Shown here: positions 17,267 through 24,753 of the stretch, in pieces
Layout of the letters: each line of letters opens with the position of its first letter
How positions within the stretch are numbered: position 1 is the stretch's first letter
Assembly (NCBI GenBank): GCA_016707605.1
Contig: JADJHJ010000002.1
Location: forward strand, 1 to 64,000
DNA: 64,000 bases
Direction of reading: 5' to 3'
From: Candidatus Promineofilum glycogenicum
GTDB lineage: Bacteria; Chloroflexota; Anaerolineae; Promineifilales; Promineifilaceae
Made by a program: the position numbers and the translations under genes
Notes under the pieces: generated by a model
The model's database searches: none
What the model was told of the DNA's origin: nothing
The model's input: only the letters and a program-made list of their open reading frames with translations

Positions 17267-18105
17267 GGTCGGTCTTGCCAGCGCACAGCCCGGACGGGGC
17301 AGCCGACGCCCAGCAGGTCGGCCGTCAGCGCCGCCATCCGCGCCGCGTCGCCGGTTGTGTAGCAGCGCAGCACGCCGGCCCGCGTCTCCGGGGCCAGCCG
17401 GCCACGTTGTTGTAGCACATTGCGCGTGTGGCGGGCAACTGCCGGCGCGGGGTCGATGATCGTCACGTCTGGGCCGGCTATCTCCTCCAGCAGCGGCCGG
17501 ATGAACGGGTAGTGGGTGCAGCCCAGGACGAGCGTATCGGCCCCGGCGGCCAGCATCGGCGCGACAGCGCGCTCCAGCAGGGTGCGCGTCTCGGCCGACT
17601 GCGACGCGCCGGCTTCGATCAGTTGCACCAGGCCCAGGCAGGGGTCTTCCAAAACGCGCACGTTGGCGGCGAAGCGAGCCATCAGGCTGGCGTAGCGATC
17701 GCTGCTGAGCGTGCCCGGCGTGGCCAGCACGCCAACGACGCCGCTGCGCGTCTGGGCCGCGGCGGGCTTGACGGCCGGCTCCATGCCGACGAAGGGCAGA
17801 TCGGGGAAGGTCTGCCGCAGCCGGTCGAGAGCGGCCGTGGTAGCCGTGTTACAGGCGACGACGACGAGCTTGGTGTGGCGGGCCAGCAGGAAACGAGTGA
17901 TGGCCGCGGTGAAGGCGAAAACCTGCTCCGCCGGGCGCGGCCCATAGGGGATGTGGGCCTGGTCGGCGAAGTAGAGGCAATCCTCGGCCGGCAACTCGGC
18001 CCGCAGATGGCGCAGCACCGACAGGCCGCCGACGCCCGAATCCATCACCCCCACCGGGCCGTCCGGCAAGGGGCTAAGGGCCGGCTGTGCCCCGCCGTCG
18101 CTCAC
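17263..18105 (-). CDS. murI: glutamate racemase
   Basis: A 280-residue enzyme that makes D-glutamate for peptidoglycan. GVMDSGVGGLSVLRHL at the N-terminus gives the first catalytic Asp/Ser region. Cys85 (VVACNTATTAAL) and Cys196 (LVLGCTHYPFI) are the two acid/base cysteines, and YFADQAHIPYG is the conserved dimer-interface segment. The first codons (to residue 16) are an unusual extension and a start at a later codon is possible. Its start overlaps the upstream SRPBCC gene as ATGA and its end overlaps the PPOX gene by 4 bp, so the three form a tightly coupled unit. Confidence 0.92.
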   Translation of the reverse strand: MSDGGAQPALSPLPDGPVGVMDSGVGGLSVLRHLRAELPAEDCLYFADQAHIPYGPRPAEQVFAFTAAITRFLLARHTKLVVVACNTATTAALDRLRQTFPDLPFVGMEPAVKPAAAQTRSGVVGVLATPGTLSSDRYASLMARFAANVRVLEDPCLGLVQLIEAGASQSAETRTLLERAVAPMLAAGADTLVLGCTHYPFIRPLLEEIAGPDVTIIDPAPAVARHTRNVLQQRGRLAPETRAGVLRCYTTGDAARMAALTADLLGVGCPVRAVRWQDRP

Positions 18106-18785
18106 GAAGACTCGGCGGTGTCGCCGTCGGGCCGGGCCGCCGGCTGGGGCTGGGCCAATATCTCGGCCACCTGCTGGGCAAGGCTTTGCGTGCGCCGCCG
18201 GTCGAGGCCGCGCAGCAAGAAAACGACAGCCAGCAGGATGCCCAGCAGCGTCGCCCCGCGCCGCAGGCCGGCCAGCCGGCTGATAGTCGCGCCGGTCGGC
18301 GTGGGCGGTGGGACGGGCGCGGCCAACGAGGTGTAGATGCGGGTGCGCATGTCCACCTGCCGCTCCAGCCCCTCCAGGCAGCGGCGGGCAAAGGCGCGGG
18401 CGGTGGTTTCCAGCAGCCGGCCGCTGACGCTCGACAGACGGCCGCCGACTTCGATCTCGGCCTCATAGCACAGCGACGTGCCCCCCTCGGCGGCGTCTTC
18501 CAGATAGACGCGGCCGTGGGCATTGGCCAGCCCGTCGGGGCTTTCGCCGTCGGCGCGAAAGTCGAAGCCGGTGAAGGGCACGACGTGCTCCAGCCACAGC
18601 GTGCCGGCGAAGCGGTCGACCACCTGCCCGACGCGCAAGGGCAGCGTGACGCGGTACTCGTTCGAGGCCACCGCCTCGAACGACGCGACGCCGGGCAAGA
18701 TGTCGGCCAGGACAACGGGGTCATAGAGCACGCCCCAGACCACTTCGCGGCCCGCGGCAAAGGTGTGTCGGCCGGCCAGTTTCAT
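18102..18785 (-). CDS. CoxG-like SRPBCC protein with a C-terminal membrane anchor
   Basis: A 227-residue protein. Residues 1-145 match the CoxG/SRPBCC pattern: MKLAGRHTFAAGREVVWGVL, VLADILPGVASFE, LPLRVGQVVDRFAGTLWLE, GRVYLEDAAEGGTSLCYEAE. The C-terminal third has one transmembrane segment (GATLLGILLAVVFLLRG) and a polar tail. CoxG recruits CO dehydrogenase, a molybdenum hydroxylase, to the membrane; whether this copy serves the broken hydroxylase at 1-4.6 kb is unknown. The ATG at 18785 is preceded by GAGGAG. It is followed by murI with a 4-bp overlap and preceded by another SRPBCC-type gene 14 bp away. Confidence 0.75.
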   Translation of the reverse strand: MKLAGRHTFAAGREVVWGVLYDPVVLADILPGVASFEAVASNEYRVTLPLRVGQVVDRFAGTLWLEHVVPFTGFDFRADGESPDGLANAHGRVYLEDAAEGGTSLCYEAEIEVGGRLSSVSGRLLETTARAFARRCLEGLERQVDMRTRIYTSLAAPVPPPTPTGATISRLAGLRRGATLLGILLAVVFLLRGLDRRRTQSLAQQVAEILAQPQPAARPDGDTAESS

Positions 18786-18799
18786 CTCTGGTTGTCTCC

Positions 18800-19417
18800 T
18801 CAACTGTGCTTGCGCGCCTCGGCCGCCGGGGTAGTGCCGTTGCGCGCCGCCAGCCAGTCGCTGGTCAAGGTGCGCTTCTGCTCGGCATACCACGCGGGAA
18901 AGGCTTCGATGGCGCTCTCCATGAAGCCCTCGGCGATCTCCTGAACTCGACCGAGGGAGATGCTCTGGGCGATGCGATCGACAATGCGTCTGGGCATCAT
19001 GCGCAGGCCGCGCGGCCGTTGCAGCTTCGACTCAAAATGAAAGTGATAGTCGATGTTCGTGCCGTCGTCTTCGACTGGAGTCAGGCGGGCGGTGCTGGTG
19101 TAGAAGCCGTAGCCGGTGGTGGCGTTCAGCGTTGCGTCGCCCTCCACCTCCGGGCAGCCGGCCAGCGGATCGATCTGGATGACGTAGCCGGCCACGTCAA
19201 CGGTCAAATCCAGGTCGCAATAGATGTTGATGGTGTAGGCCCCCAACTCGACCGTCTGATAGCGAATGCGCACCCGGTTGTCGGTGTAGCTCTCGACGAC
19301 GTTGATGTGGGGCAGATGAAAGGCGATGCGGCTCAGATCGCTGAAGTAGATCAGCGTTGTCAGCGGATCGGCCGGGAAGAAGAACTGGCGGTGGACAATG
19401 CCGTTAAGCGTGATCAT
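18800..19417 (-). CDS. DUF1997-like SRPBCC protein
   Basis: A 205-residue protein with the START-like pattern of DUF1997: PADPLTTLIYFSDLSRIAFH (a PDB-like intake sequence), YQTVELGAYTINIYCDLDLT and LTPVEDDGTNIDYHFHFES, ending with a helix (GRVQEIAEGFMESAIEAFPA). The function of the family is unknown; plant and cyanobacterial members are linked to photosynthetic or lipid roles. Two different SRPBCC folds in adjacent, co-oriented genes suggest binding of hydrophobic ligands. It precedes the CoxG-like gene by 14 bp and follows the PhaR-like gene by 54 bp, so one transcript is possible. Confidence 0.6.
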   Translation of the reverse strand: MITLNGIVHRQFFFPADPLTTLIYFSDLSRIAFHLPHINVVESYTDNRVRIRYQTVELGAYTINIYCDLDLTVDVAGYVIQIDPLAGCPEVEGDATLNATTGYGFYTSTARLTPVEDDGTNIDYHFHFESKLQRPRGLRMMPRRIVDRIAQSISLGRVQEIAEGFMESAIEAFPAWYAEQKRTLTSDWLAARNGTTPAAEARKHS

Positions 19418-19471
19418 CGCGCGGTGCAGTGGACGTTGAAAACGCGAGGCTCCCCATAGGTTGGCGGCGAC

Positions 19472-20035
19472 TCATTGCGACTGCGTATCGCCATCTTCCG
19501 GGCCGGTCAGGCTCTCCAGCTTGGCGGAGAGGGCGTCGATTTGGGCGTGCAGCCGCTCCAAATCGCCGCGCGTGGGCACACCATGGTCATTCAGCAGTTG
19601 CTCCAGGTCCGGGCCGGCCGCGTCGGGCGCTCTAAACATGGGCGACAGCAGCTTGTCGCGCAGCTTCTGCCCCTCTTCGCGGGCCAAATCCCCCTTGCTA
19701 ATGAGCATCTGCACCCGACGGTCAATCTCTTCGTCAACGTGGTGCCATAGGTCGAGGGGCAGGGTCAGCCCGCGGCGCAGGGTGCTCAGCGTGTCGCCGC
19801 CGGCGCGCACCAGGTTGGTCAGCACCGACTTGGGCAGAAAGCCACGCTGGGCCTTCTCCTGCTCGAAGATGATCTGCGTCAGCACGACGGCGGTCAGGTC
19901 TTCATCGGTGGCGTGATCGGTGACGACGATCTCATCGCCGGCGCGAATGCGCGCAGCAATCTCGTTCAGCGTAATGTAACGCTTGGCCTCGGTGTCGTAT
20001 AGCTTGCGGTTAGGATAGCGTTTGATAACGGGCAT
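19472..20035 (-). CDS. PhaR-type polyhydroxyalkanoate synthesis regulator with a phasin-like C-terminus
   Basis: A 187-residue protein. Residues 1-60 are the PHB/PHA accumulation DNA-binding domain (MPVIKRYPNRKLYDTEAKRY, ITLNEIAARIRAGDEIVVTD). The rest is helical and resembles the small phasin-like protein encoded upstream: LISKGDLAREEGQKLRDKLL and VPTRGDLERLHAQIDALSAK. PhaR proteins sense PHA granules and repress phasin genes. I chose the ATG at 20035 (TGGGGAC upstream) over TTG at 20053. TTGGCG-17-TATAAT (20102-20074) drives it separately from the upstream gene. No PHA synthase lies in the window. Confidence 0.8.
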   Translation of the reverse strand: MPVIKRYPNRKLYDTEAKRYITLNEIAARIRAGDEIVVTDHATDEDLTAVVLTQIIFEQEKAQRGFLPKSVLTNLVRAGGDTLSTLRRGLTLPLDLWHHVDEEIDRRVQMLISKGDLAREEGQKLRDKLLSPMFRAPDAAGPDLEQLLNDHGVPTRGDLERLHAQIDALSAKLESLTGPEDGDTQSQ

Positions 20036-20073
20036 GTCGTCGTCCCCAGTCAAGGCGTTGAAAAAGACAACTC

Positions 20074-20102
20074 ATTATATGCGCGAACGGCCAGGACGCC
20101 AA
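20074..20102 (-). promoter_or_regulatory. promoter of the PhaR-like gene
   Basis: On the minus strand: TTGGCG (20102-20097), a 17-bp spacer and TATAAT (20079-20074). The expected start near 20067 gives a leader of about 30 nt before the ATG at 20035. Confidence 0.6.
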
Positions 20103-20123
20103 AGCCGCCACTCACGCTTGACC

Positions 20124-20158
20124 AAAAAGGGAGAGTCTTGCTATGAAGATGCTCTCCC
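20124..20158 (-). terminator. intrinsic terminator after the phasin-like gene
   Basis: On the minus strand: GGGAGAG, a 16-nt loop, CTCTCCC, then TTTTT. It lies 39 nt past the stop at 20197 and just upstream of the PhaR promoter, so the two genes are separate units. Confidence 0.7.
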
Positions 20159-20196
20159 CTCCTCTATCTCTCCAAGCAGCACTAGCGTCACAAAGA

Positions 20197-20577
20197 CTAC
20201 TGGCCGTCCCAGTCCTTTAGCTCATCGACCTTGCGGCTTAGCACGCTGATCTTCTCGCTCAGCGTCTCGATCTCGCTCTTGGTGGGGATGTTCATGCGGG
20301 TCAGCAGCCCTTCAATCCGCCGGTCCATGCTTTCCTCGGCCCGTTTGCCGCCATCCTGGAGCATCCGCTTGCGCCGTTCGATCACGTCACCGACCAGCTT
20401 GCGCGCATCGCCATCGGCAATTTCGCCCCGCTCGACCAGCTTGCCGACGAAGTCCTCGATCTGCTCCTGGGTCAGGGCTACCGCGCCGACCCCGGCCATC
20501 AAGACCCGTCGCAGCCCGCTCAGCAAGGCGTTGCCCGCTTCCGCCGTTTCTTCGCTTATCTCTGCCTGATTCGTCAT
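20197..20577 (-). CDS. phasin-like coiled-coil protein
   Basis: A 126-residue, mostly helical protein: NALLSGLRRVLMAGVGAVAL (amphipathic helix), TQEQIEDFVGKLVERGEIAD, then charged heptads to SEIETLSEKISVLSRKVDEL. This is the pattern of PhaF/PhaI-type phasins that coat PHA granules, and of the uncharacterised families grouped with them. The ATG at 20577 has AGGAG about 10 nt upstream; a start six codons earlier is also open. A strong promoter and an intrinsic terminator make it a single-gene unit. Its similarity to the PhaR-like C-terminus next door suggests both bind the same surface. Confidence 0.65.
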   Translation of the reverse strand: MTNQAEISEETAEAGNALLSGLRRVLMAGVGAVALTQEQIEDFVGKLVERGEIADGDARKLVGDVIERRKRMLQDGGKRAEESMDRRIEGLLTRMNIPTKSEIETLSEKISVLSRKVDELKDWDGQ

Positions 20578-20659
20578 GACCGCTGCTCCTGCCACCGACC
20601 GATCCCGCGCCGGCGTTGGGCCAGGTGGCCCACGCCATGACGCAACGCATTATTCATGC

Positions 20660-20689
20660 AATATAGCATATGCCTTTGCGGACTGTCAA
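20660..20689 (-). promoter_or_regulatory. strong sigma-A promoter of the phasin-like gene
   Basis: On the minus strand: perfect TTGACA (20689-20684), an 18-bp spacer and TATATT (20665-20660). The expected start near 20653 gives a leader of about 75 nt. Confidence 0.7.
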
Positions 20690-20792
20690 CCGCGATGACG
20701 GCGCAAACGTCCGTGGTGCAAAGGTCGCGGTAATGCCCCCATCTTGCCGCCAATTGCCGGGTCGATCAAGTACATGAGATACAGAGTTCCGA

Positions 20793-20798
20793 TATAAT
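20793..20798 (+). promoter_or_regulatory. -10 box upstream of the HTH/duplicated-domain gene
   Basis: TATAAT at 20793-20798, start expected near 20805. It lies downstream of the longest open start (20797 overlaps it), which supports the ATG at 20842. The -35 is not clear. Confidence 0.5.
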
Positions 20799-20841
20799 GG
20801 AGAGCGTGCGGGAACCAATGAGCCAAATAGAGGGAGACGCT

Positions 20842-21639
20842 ATGACTAACATCGACATGCTCGTCGCCGACGAGGCGCGACCGGCACTACAACAATTGGC
20901 GACAGGCCAGGATATTGACGGCCGCCGCGCCGCGGCGCTGCTGGCCGTGGCCGATGGCCACAGCCAGGCCGAAGCCGCCGCCGCCCACGACCTGACTGAG
21001 GGTCAGGTCGGCTACATCGTGCGCAAGTTCCGCGAACAGGGGCTGGCCGCCTTTGCGCCCGCGTCCGATACAGACGCCGCCGCGCCCGACGAGGCCGAAC
21101 AACTGCGCCAACTCGTGGAGAGCCTCAACGCGCGGGTCGCCGAACTGGAGCAGATGGTGCAGGCCAAGTCGGGCAGCGAGAGCGCCGCCTATTCGCCGCT
21201 GCGGCTGCTGACGACGGTGCGCGACAACGTGCAGAAGCTGACGCCGGAGATGCAACTGGACGTGCTGCGCAACTTCCAGGGCATGTCGGCCGAGGATTTG
21301 CTCGACCTGGACACCTGGAAGGGGCTGGCCTACATGATGACCTACTCGGCCCGCTTCCAGGCCGAGCAGGTGCGGGGCAAGGTTAGTGGGGCCATCAACC
21401 AGGTCGTGCCCGAGCCGATCCAGCCCGGCCGCCTGTGGCAGATGGGCAAGGCGGGCCTTGACCGGGTGACGCCGGAGTTCGCCAAGCAAATCCTGGGCAC
21501 GCTCCAGGGGGCATCGCGCGAAGACCTGCTCGACCCGGACACGTGGAAGGGGGTGTGGTACATGGTCAACTACTCGCTGCAATTCCAGGCCGAGCAACTC
21601 AAGCAGCGCTTGAGCCACAGCGGTGAGTCGCAGTCGTAA
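20842..21639 (+). CDS. HTH protein with coiled coil and a tandemly duplicated C-terminal domain
   Basis: A 265-residue protein I cannot name. Residues about 26-72 look like a helix-turn-helix of the Homeodomain-like/transposase type (AAALLAVADGHSQAEAAAAH, TEGQVGYIVRKFREQGLAAF). Residues 84-108 form a short coiled coil. Then come two copies of a ~62-residue domain, 119-182 and 195-258. They share LTPE/VTPE, an (N/T)xQGxSxEDLLDxDTWKG core and Y(M)xxYSxxFQAEQ. The start has AGGGAGA upstream and fits the promoter. The next gene (SCP2-like) begins 1 bp after its stop. No function is proposed. Confidence 0.6.
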   Translation: MTNIDMLVADEARPALQQLATGQDIDGRRAAALLAVADGHSQAEAAAAHDLTEGQVGYIVRKFREQGLAAFAPASDTDAAAPDEAEQLRQLVESLNARVAELEQMVQAKSGSESAAYSPLRLLTTVRDNVQKLTPEMQLDVLRNFQGMSAEDLLDLDTWKGLAYMMTYSARFQAEQVRGKVSGAINQVVPEPIQPGRLWQMGKAGLDRVTPEFAKQILGTLQGASREDLLDPDTWKGVWYMVNYSLQFQAEQLKQRLSHSGESQS

Positions 21640-21640
21640 C

Positions 21641-22069
21641 ATGCCCATCTACGCCAGCGACAAGCAACTCTACGCCTGCTTCGAGCAGCTCTTCGCCGCC
21701 ATTGAAGGGCACGACCCCAAGGCGGCCAACGCGCTGCTCAAGTCCTCGTTGGCCATCCGTTTCGATTGTGTCGCGCCGGCGGCCTCGATCACCATCGACG
21801 CCCGCCGCGCGCCGGTGGCCGTGCGCTATGGCCCCAACGAGGTCAAGCCGACCATTGAGATCGGCCTGACCGCCGACACGCTGCACTGCCTGCTGCTGGG
21901 GGCCATCCGGCTGGGTAAAGCCGTTGGCAGCGATCTGCTCGATATGAAGGGGCCGGTGTGGAAGGCGTTGGCCCTGGCCGACCTGTTTCGCCACGCGCAA
22001 CAGCTCTACCCGGCGGTGCTGGCGGAGCATCAGTTGCCGGCCGTTTGCCCGGAGGCGACACGGGCCTGA
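21641..22069 (+). CDS. SCP2 sterol-binding-like protein
   Basis: A 142-residue protein: YASDKQLYACFEQLFAAIEG, KSSLAIRFDCVAPAASITID, then RRAPVAVRYGPNEVKPTIEI and LTADTLHCLLLGAIRLGKAV. The order of a beta segment followed by a hydrophobic helix that closes the cavity resembles the SCP2/UbiJ lipid-carrier fold. The ligand is unknown. It starts one base after the duplicated-domain gene, so the two are coupled and probably work together. The alternative start at 21623 would overlap that gene. Its 3' end overlaps the putative start of the next membrane protein. Confidence 0.6.
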   Translation: MPIYASDKQLYACFEQLFAAIEGHDPKAANALLKSSLAIRFDCVAPAASITIDARRAPVAVRYGPNEVKPTIEIGLTADTLHCLLLGAIRLGKAVGSDLLDMKGPVWKALALADLFRHAQQLYPAVLAEHQLPAVCPEATRA

Positions 22070-23469
22070 AAACAACCAAGGCCTCGCTCGCGGCGCGCTC
22101 GCGTCCGGCCGGCGTACTGGCGCGCCTGGCCCAGATCACTTTTAGCCTCTATCTGGTCTTGCTGCTGGGGGCCAACAGCCAGGCTACATCCGGCGGCCCG
22201 CTGGCCTGGTGGCCACTGTGGCAGTTGCCCACGTCGGGCGGCGATTGGGCCGGGGTGGGGGTCGTCAGTCTGTTGCCGCCCCTGTCGGCCGCGGCGTGGC
22301 TGGCGGCGCGGGCGCTGTCGGGGCGGCGGCGCGCCCTGGTCTGGCGACCCAATCGCGCCGTCTGGCCGCTGCTGGCCCTGGTCGGGCTGGGCGTGCTCAG
22401 CCTGGCGTGGCAGTGCGGCGGCGGTTGTCCGGTCGGCAGCGGGCTGCGCCTGGCTTTGGTCGTAAGCCATCTGGCGTGGGTCTACCTGTATACGGTCAAC
22501 GAACGGCCGCCCCTGTTCCCCATCGTTGCCGCTGCCGTCCTGCTGCAAGCGACGGTGGCCCTCGGCCAGTTCATCGCCCAGCGCGACCTGGGCCTGCGCT
22601 TCCTCGGCGAGTTACCGCTTGACCCGGCCACACCGGGCATCAGCGTTGTCATGCGCGGCAGCGCGCGCTGGCTGCGCGCCTATGGGCTGACAGCCCATCC
22701 CAACGTCCTGGCCGGCTCCCTGGCGCCGCTGTTGCTTATGCTGCCTGTGCTCGGCCGGCCACCCACCGGACGGCAGAAAGCCATCGCCCTACTCGTCACC
22801 GTCGTCGGTTTTGCCGCTCTGTTCGCCACGCTGGCCCGCTGGGCGGCGGTGTGCTTCGCTCTGGGGCTGGCCATCAACGCCCTGCCCGCCCTGGCGCGTG
22901 GCGGCACGGCGCGCCATCGCGCGGCTCCTGGTCGCGCGACATGGCTGGCGCTGGCCCTGACCGGCGCGCTGCTGCTGGCCGTCTATGGCGATGTCATCGT
23001 CGGCCGGACGGCCGAACTGGAGACGCCGGTCGAGAGCCGCTCGCTGTGGGAGCGCCAACGGGATACGGGCATCGCCCTCCGGCTGGTGGCGGAGCAACCG
23101 CTGACCGGCGTCGGCCTGGGGCAGTATTTGCCCGCCGCGCGGCGCTATGACGCCTGGGCCGAGGTCGTCCACAACGTGCCGCTGTGGCTGGCGGCCGAGT
23201 TGGGCGTGGCCGGCGCGCTGGTGTGGCTGTGGTTGCTGTTGGCTCCGGTGGCGCGACGTGGCGCGCTGGGCCGGTTTGCGCCGCTAACCGCGTTGTGGCT
23301 GGGCTTCTGGTTGCTGGGGTTGCTCCAGCCCGCGCCCCATCCACTGCTGGATTTGCGCAGTGCGTTGCTGGCCGGGCTTGTCGCCGCCCTGGTGGCCCGT
23401 TCGCGGCCGACTCGCGCCGATTTGCCCGATCCCCCCGCCTCGGATAACATCGCTGGTTGGGTAAGCTAA
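22045..23469 (+). CDS. O-antigen ligase/polymerase-like membrane protein 1
   Basis: About 474 residues and at least ten hydrophobic segments. The Wzy_C/WaaL-type signature sits near the C-terminus: a periplasmic loop after LAVYGDVIVGRTAELETPVE, then RQRDTGIALRLVAEQPLTGV with GLGQYLPAARRYD and VHNVPLWLAAELGVAGALVW (the conserved H-N-x-x-L). Such proteins join or polymerise polysaccharide units on undecaprenyl diphosphate. No ATG is available; I take TTG at 22045, overlapping the SCP2-like gene by 25 bp, but GTG at 21958 is open too. It begins the polysaccharide cluster, 14 bp before the Wzz-like gene. Confidence 0.75.
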   Translation: MPGGDTGLKTTKASLAARSRPAGVLARLAQITFSLYLVLLLGANSQATSGGPLAWWPLWQLPTSGGDWAGVGVVSLLPPLSAAAWLAARALSGRRRALVWRPNRAVWPLLALVGLGVLSLAWQCGGGCPVGSGLRLALVVSHLAWVYLYTVNERPPLFPIVAAAVLLQATVALGQFIAQRDLGLRFLGELPLDPATPGISVVMRGSARWLRAYGLTAHPNVLAGSLAPLLLMLPVLGRPPTGRQKAIALLVTVVGFAALFATLARWAAVCFALGLAINALPALARGGTARHRAAPGRATWLALALTGALLLAVYGDVIVGRTAELETPVESRSLWERQRDTGIALRLVAEQPLTGVGLGQYLPAARRYDAWAEVVHNVPLWLAAELGVAGALVWLWLLLAPVARRGALGRFAPLTALWLGFWLLGLLQPAPHPLLDLRSALLAGLVAALVARSRPTRADLPDPPASDNIAGWVS

Positions 23470-23483
23470 CCCCTGGAGGCATC

Positions 23484-24704
23484 ATGGAAGAGACCGTCGA
23501 CTTGCGGCCCTATCTGGCGGCTTTGGGTCGCTACCTCTGGCTCATCGGGGGAGCCGTCGTGCTGGCCATTGTAATCGCTGTCGCCATCTACTTGATGAGC
23601 AACGACTATGAGGCCATCGCCCTGCTGACCGTTCCCGAACCAACGGAGCAACTCCAATTTGACGCGCGCATCACGACGACGATGCGCTCGATGCAGAATC
23701 TGACCGTCTACCCGGAACTGGCCAAGAGCAGCGACCTGTTGAACCGCGTCCTGGCCCATGCTATCGAACTGACCGACGGGCGCATCGCCACCCTGGCCCA
23801 GGTGCGGGATATGACGACGCTCACGACCTCGGCCGACAATCGTCTGGTGCGGCTGGTGGTCACCGATGAGGACCCGGAGGTGGCCGCGGCCCTGGCCAAC
23901 ATCTGGGCCGAGGAGTTCGTCATCACCATCGAGACGCTCTTTGGCCGCGGTGGGGTGGCGTACTTCGACGATCAGTTGCAGCAAGCCAGCCAGGAGTTGC
24001 GCGCCGCCGACGACGCGCTGGTTGCGTTCCAAACCACCAACCGCCAGGGCATCGTGGATAATGAGTTAATGGCTCTGACCGACCGGCAACGCGCCCTGCT
24101 GGCCGACGAGAGCCGCTATCGGCGCGTGCTGGCCGACATTCAACTGCTGCGCCGGCAACTGGAGAACAACACCACCGACGTCGTTACCCTGAGTGATCAA
24201 CTGTCGGCCCTGACGGTGCAGTTGCGCGCCTACGAAACGACACAGGCAACGCCGGTCGCGCCCCAGTTCCAGATCAACATTGGCGCCGACGCCCAATTGT
24301 CTACGACACTGCGGGCCGAACTGCTACAGCAGCTTGAAGCCCTGCGCGTTTCGGTCGAGGCCGCGCTGACCGACAACCAGACGCAATTGGAGAGCCTGGC
24401 CGCGCCCATCTTCGCCCTGCAAACCGAGAAGCAACAACTGTTCAACCAAGGCGAACGCCTGCTGAGCGCCCAGGAAGTGGCCCAGGAGACGCACGTCATC
24501 GTCGCGCGCAAGATCGACGAGGAGCGCGTGGCCGCGGGCGAGACCCTGGCGCGCGTGGCCGGCCACGCCGTCGTGCCCGATAAGCCGGCGCGGCCTAATT
24601 TACTGGCTCTGGTGTCGCTGCTGTCTCTGGCCGCTCTCATTCCCAGTATTTTGTTGGTCCTGTTTCTAACCTGGTGGCGCGGCGGGGCGCGTCACGCCGC
24701 TTAG
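23484..24704 (+). CDS. Wzz-like polysaccharide co-polymerase / chain-length determinant
   Basis: A 406-residue protein. The N-terminal helix is at about 18-40 (YLWLIGGAVVLAIVIAVAIY), followed by a long periplasmic part with coiled-coil stretches (160-215 and 265-355) and a C-terminal helix (ALVSLLSLAALIPSILLVLF). The KPARPNLLA motif before the last helix is the Pro-rich segment seen in Wzz proteins. The chain-length regulator works with a Wzy polymerase. There is no cytoplasmic tyrosine kinase domain. The ATG at 23484 has CTGGAGG upstream. It sits between the first O-antigen ligase-like gene and the TPR gene. Confidence 0.85.
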   Translation: MEETVDLRPYLAALGRYLWLIGGAVVLAIVIAVAIYLMSNDYEAIALLTVPEPTEQLQFDARITTTMRSMQNLTVYPELAKSSDLLNRVLAHAIELTDGRIATLAQVRDMTTLTTSADNRLVRLVVTDEDPEVAAALANIWAEEFVITIETLFGRGGVAYFDDQLQQASQELRAADDALVAFQTTNRQGIVDNELMALTDRQRALLADESRYRRVLADIQLLRRQLENNTTDVVTLSDQLSALTVQLRAYETTQATPVAPQFQINIGADAQLSTTLRAELLQQLEALRVSVEAALTDNQTQLESLAAPIFALQTEKQQLFNQGERLLSAQEVAQETHVIVARKIDEERVAAGETLARVAGHAVVPDKPARPNLLALVSLLSLAALIPSILLVLFLTWWRGGARHAA

Positions 24705-24753
24705 CGACCCTTTGGCCCGGCTGCGTCGCGTCCGGCCGGGCAAGCGCTCCCCT

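Noticed and set aside
18087..18944. 285-codon open frame opposite the CoxG-like gene
   Set aside because: Antisense shadow; the minus-strand gene has a Shine-Dalgarno and family motifs.
21958..22044. GTG at 21958 as the start of the O-antigen ligase-like gene
   Set aside because: It would overlap the SCP2-like gene by over 100 bp and add a non-membrane Gly/Pro-rich tail; TTG at 22045 is closer to the first helix, though still uncertain.
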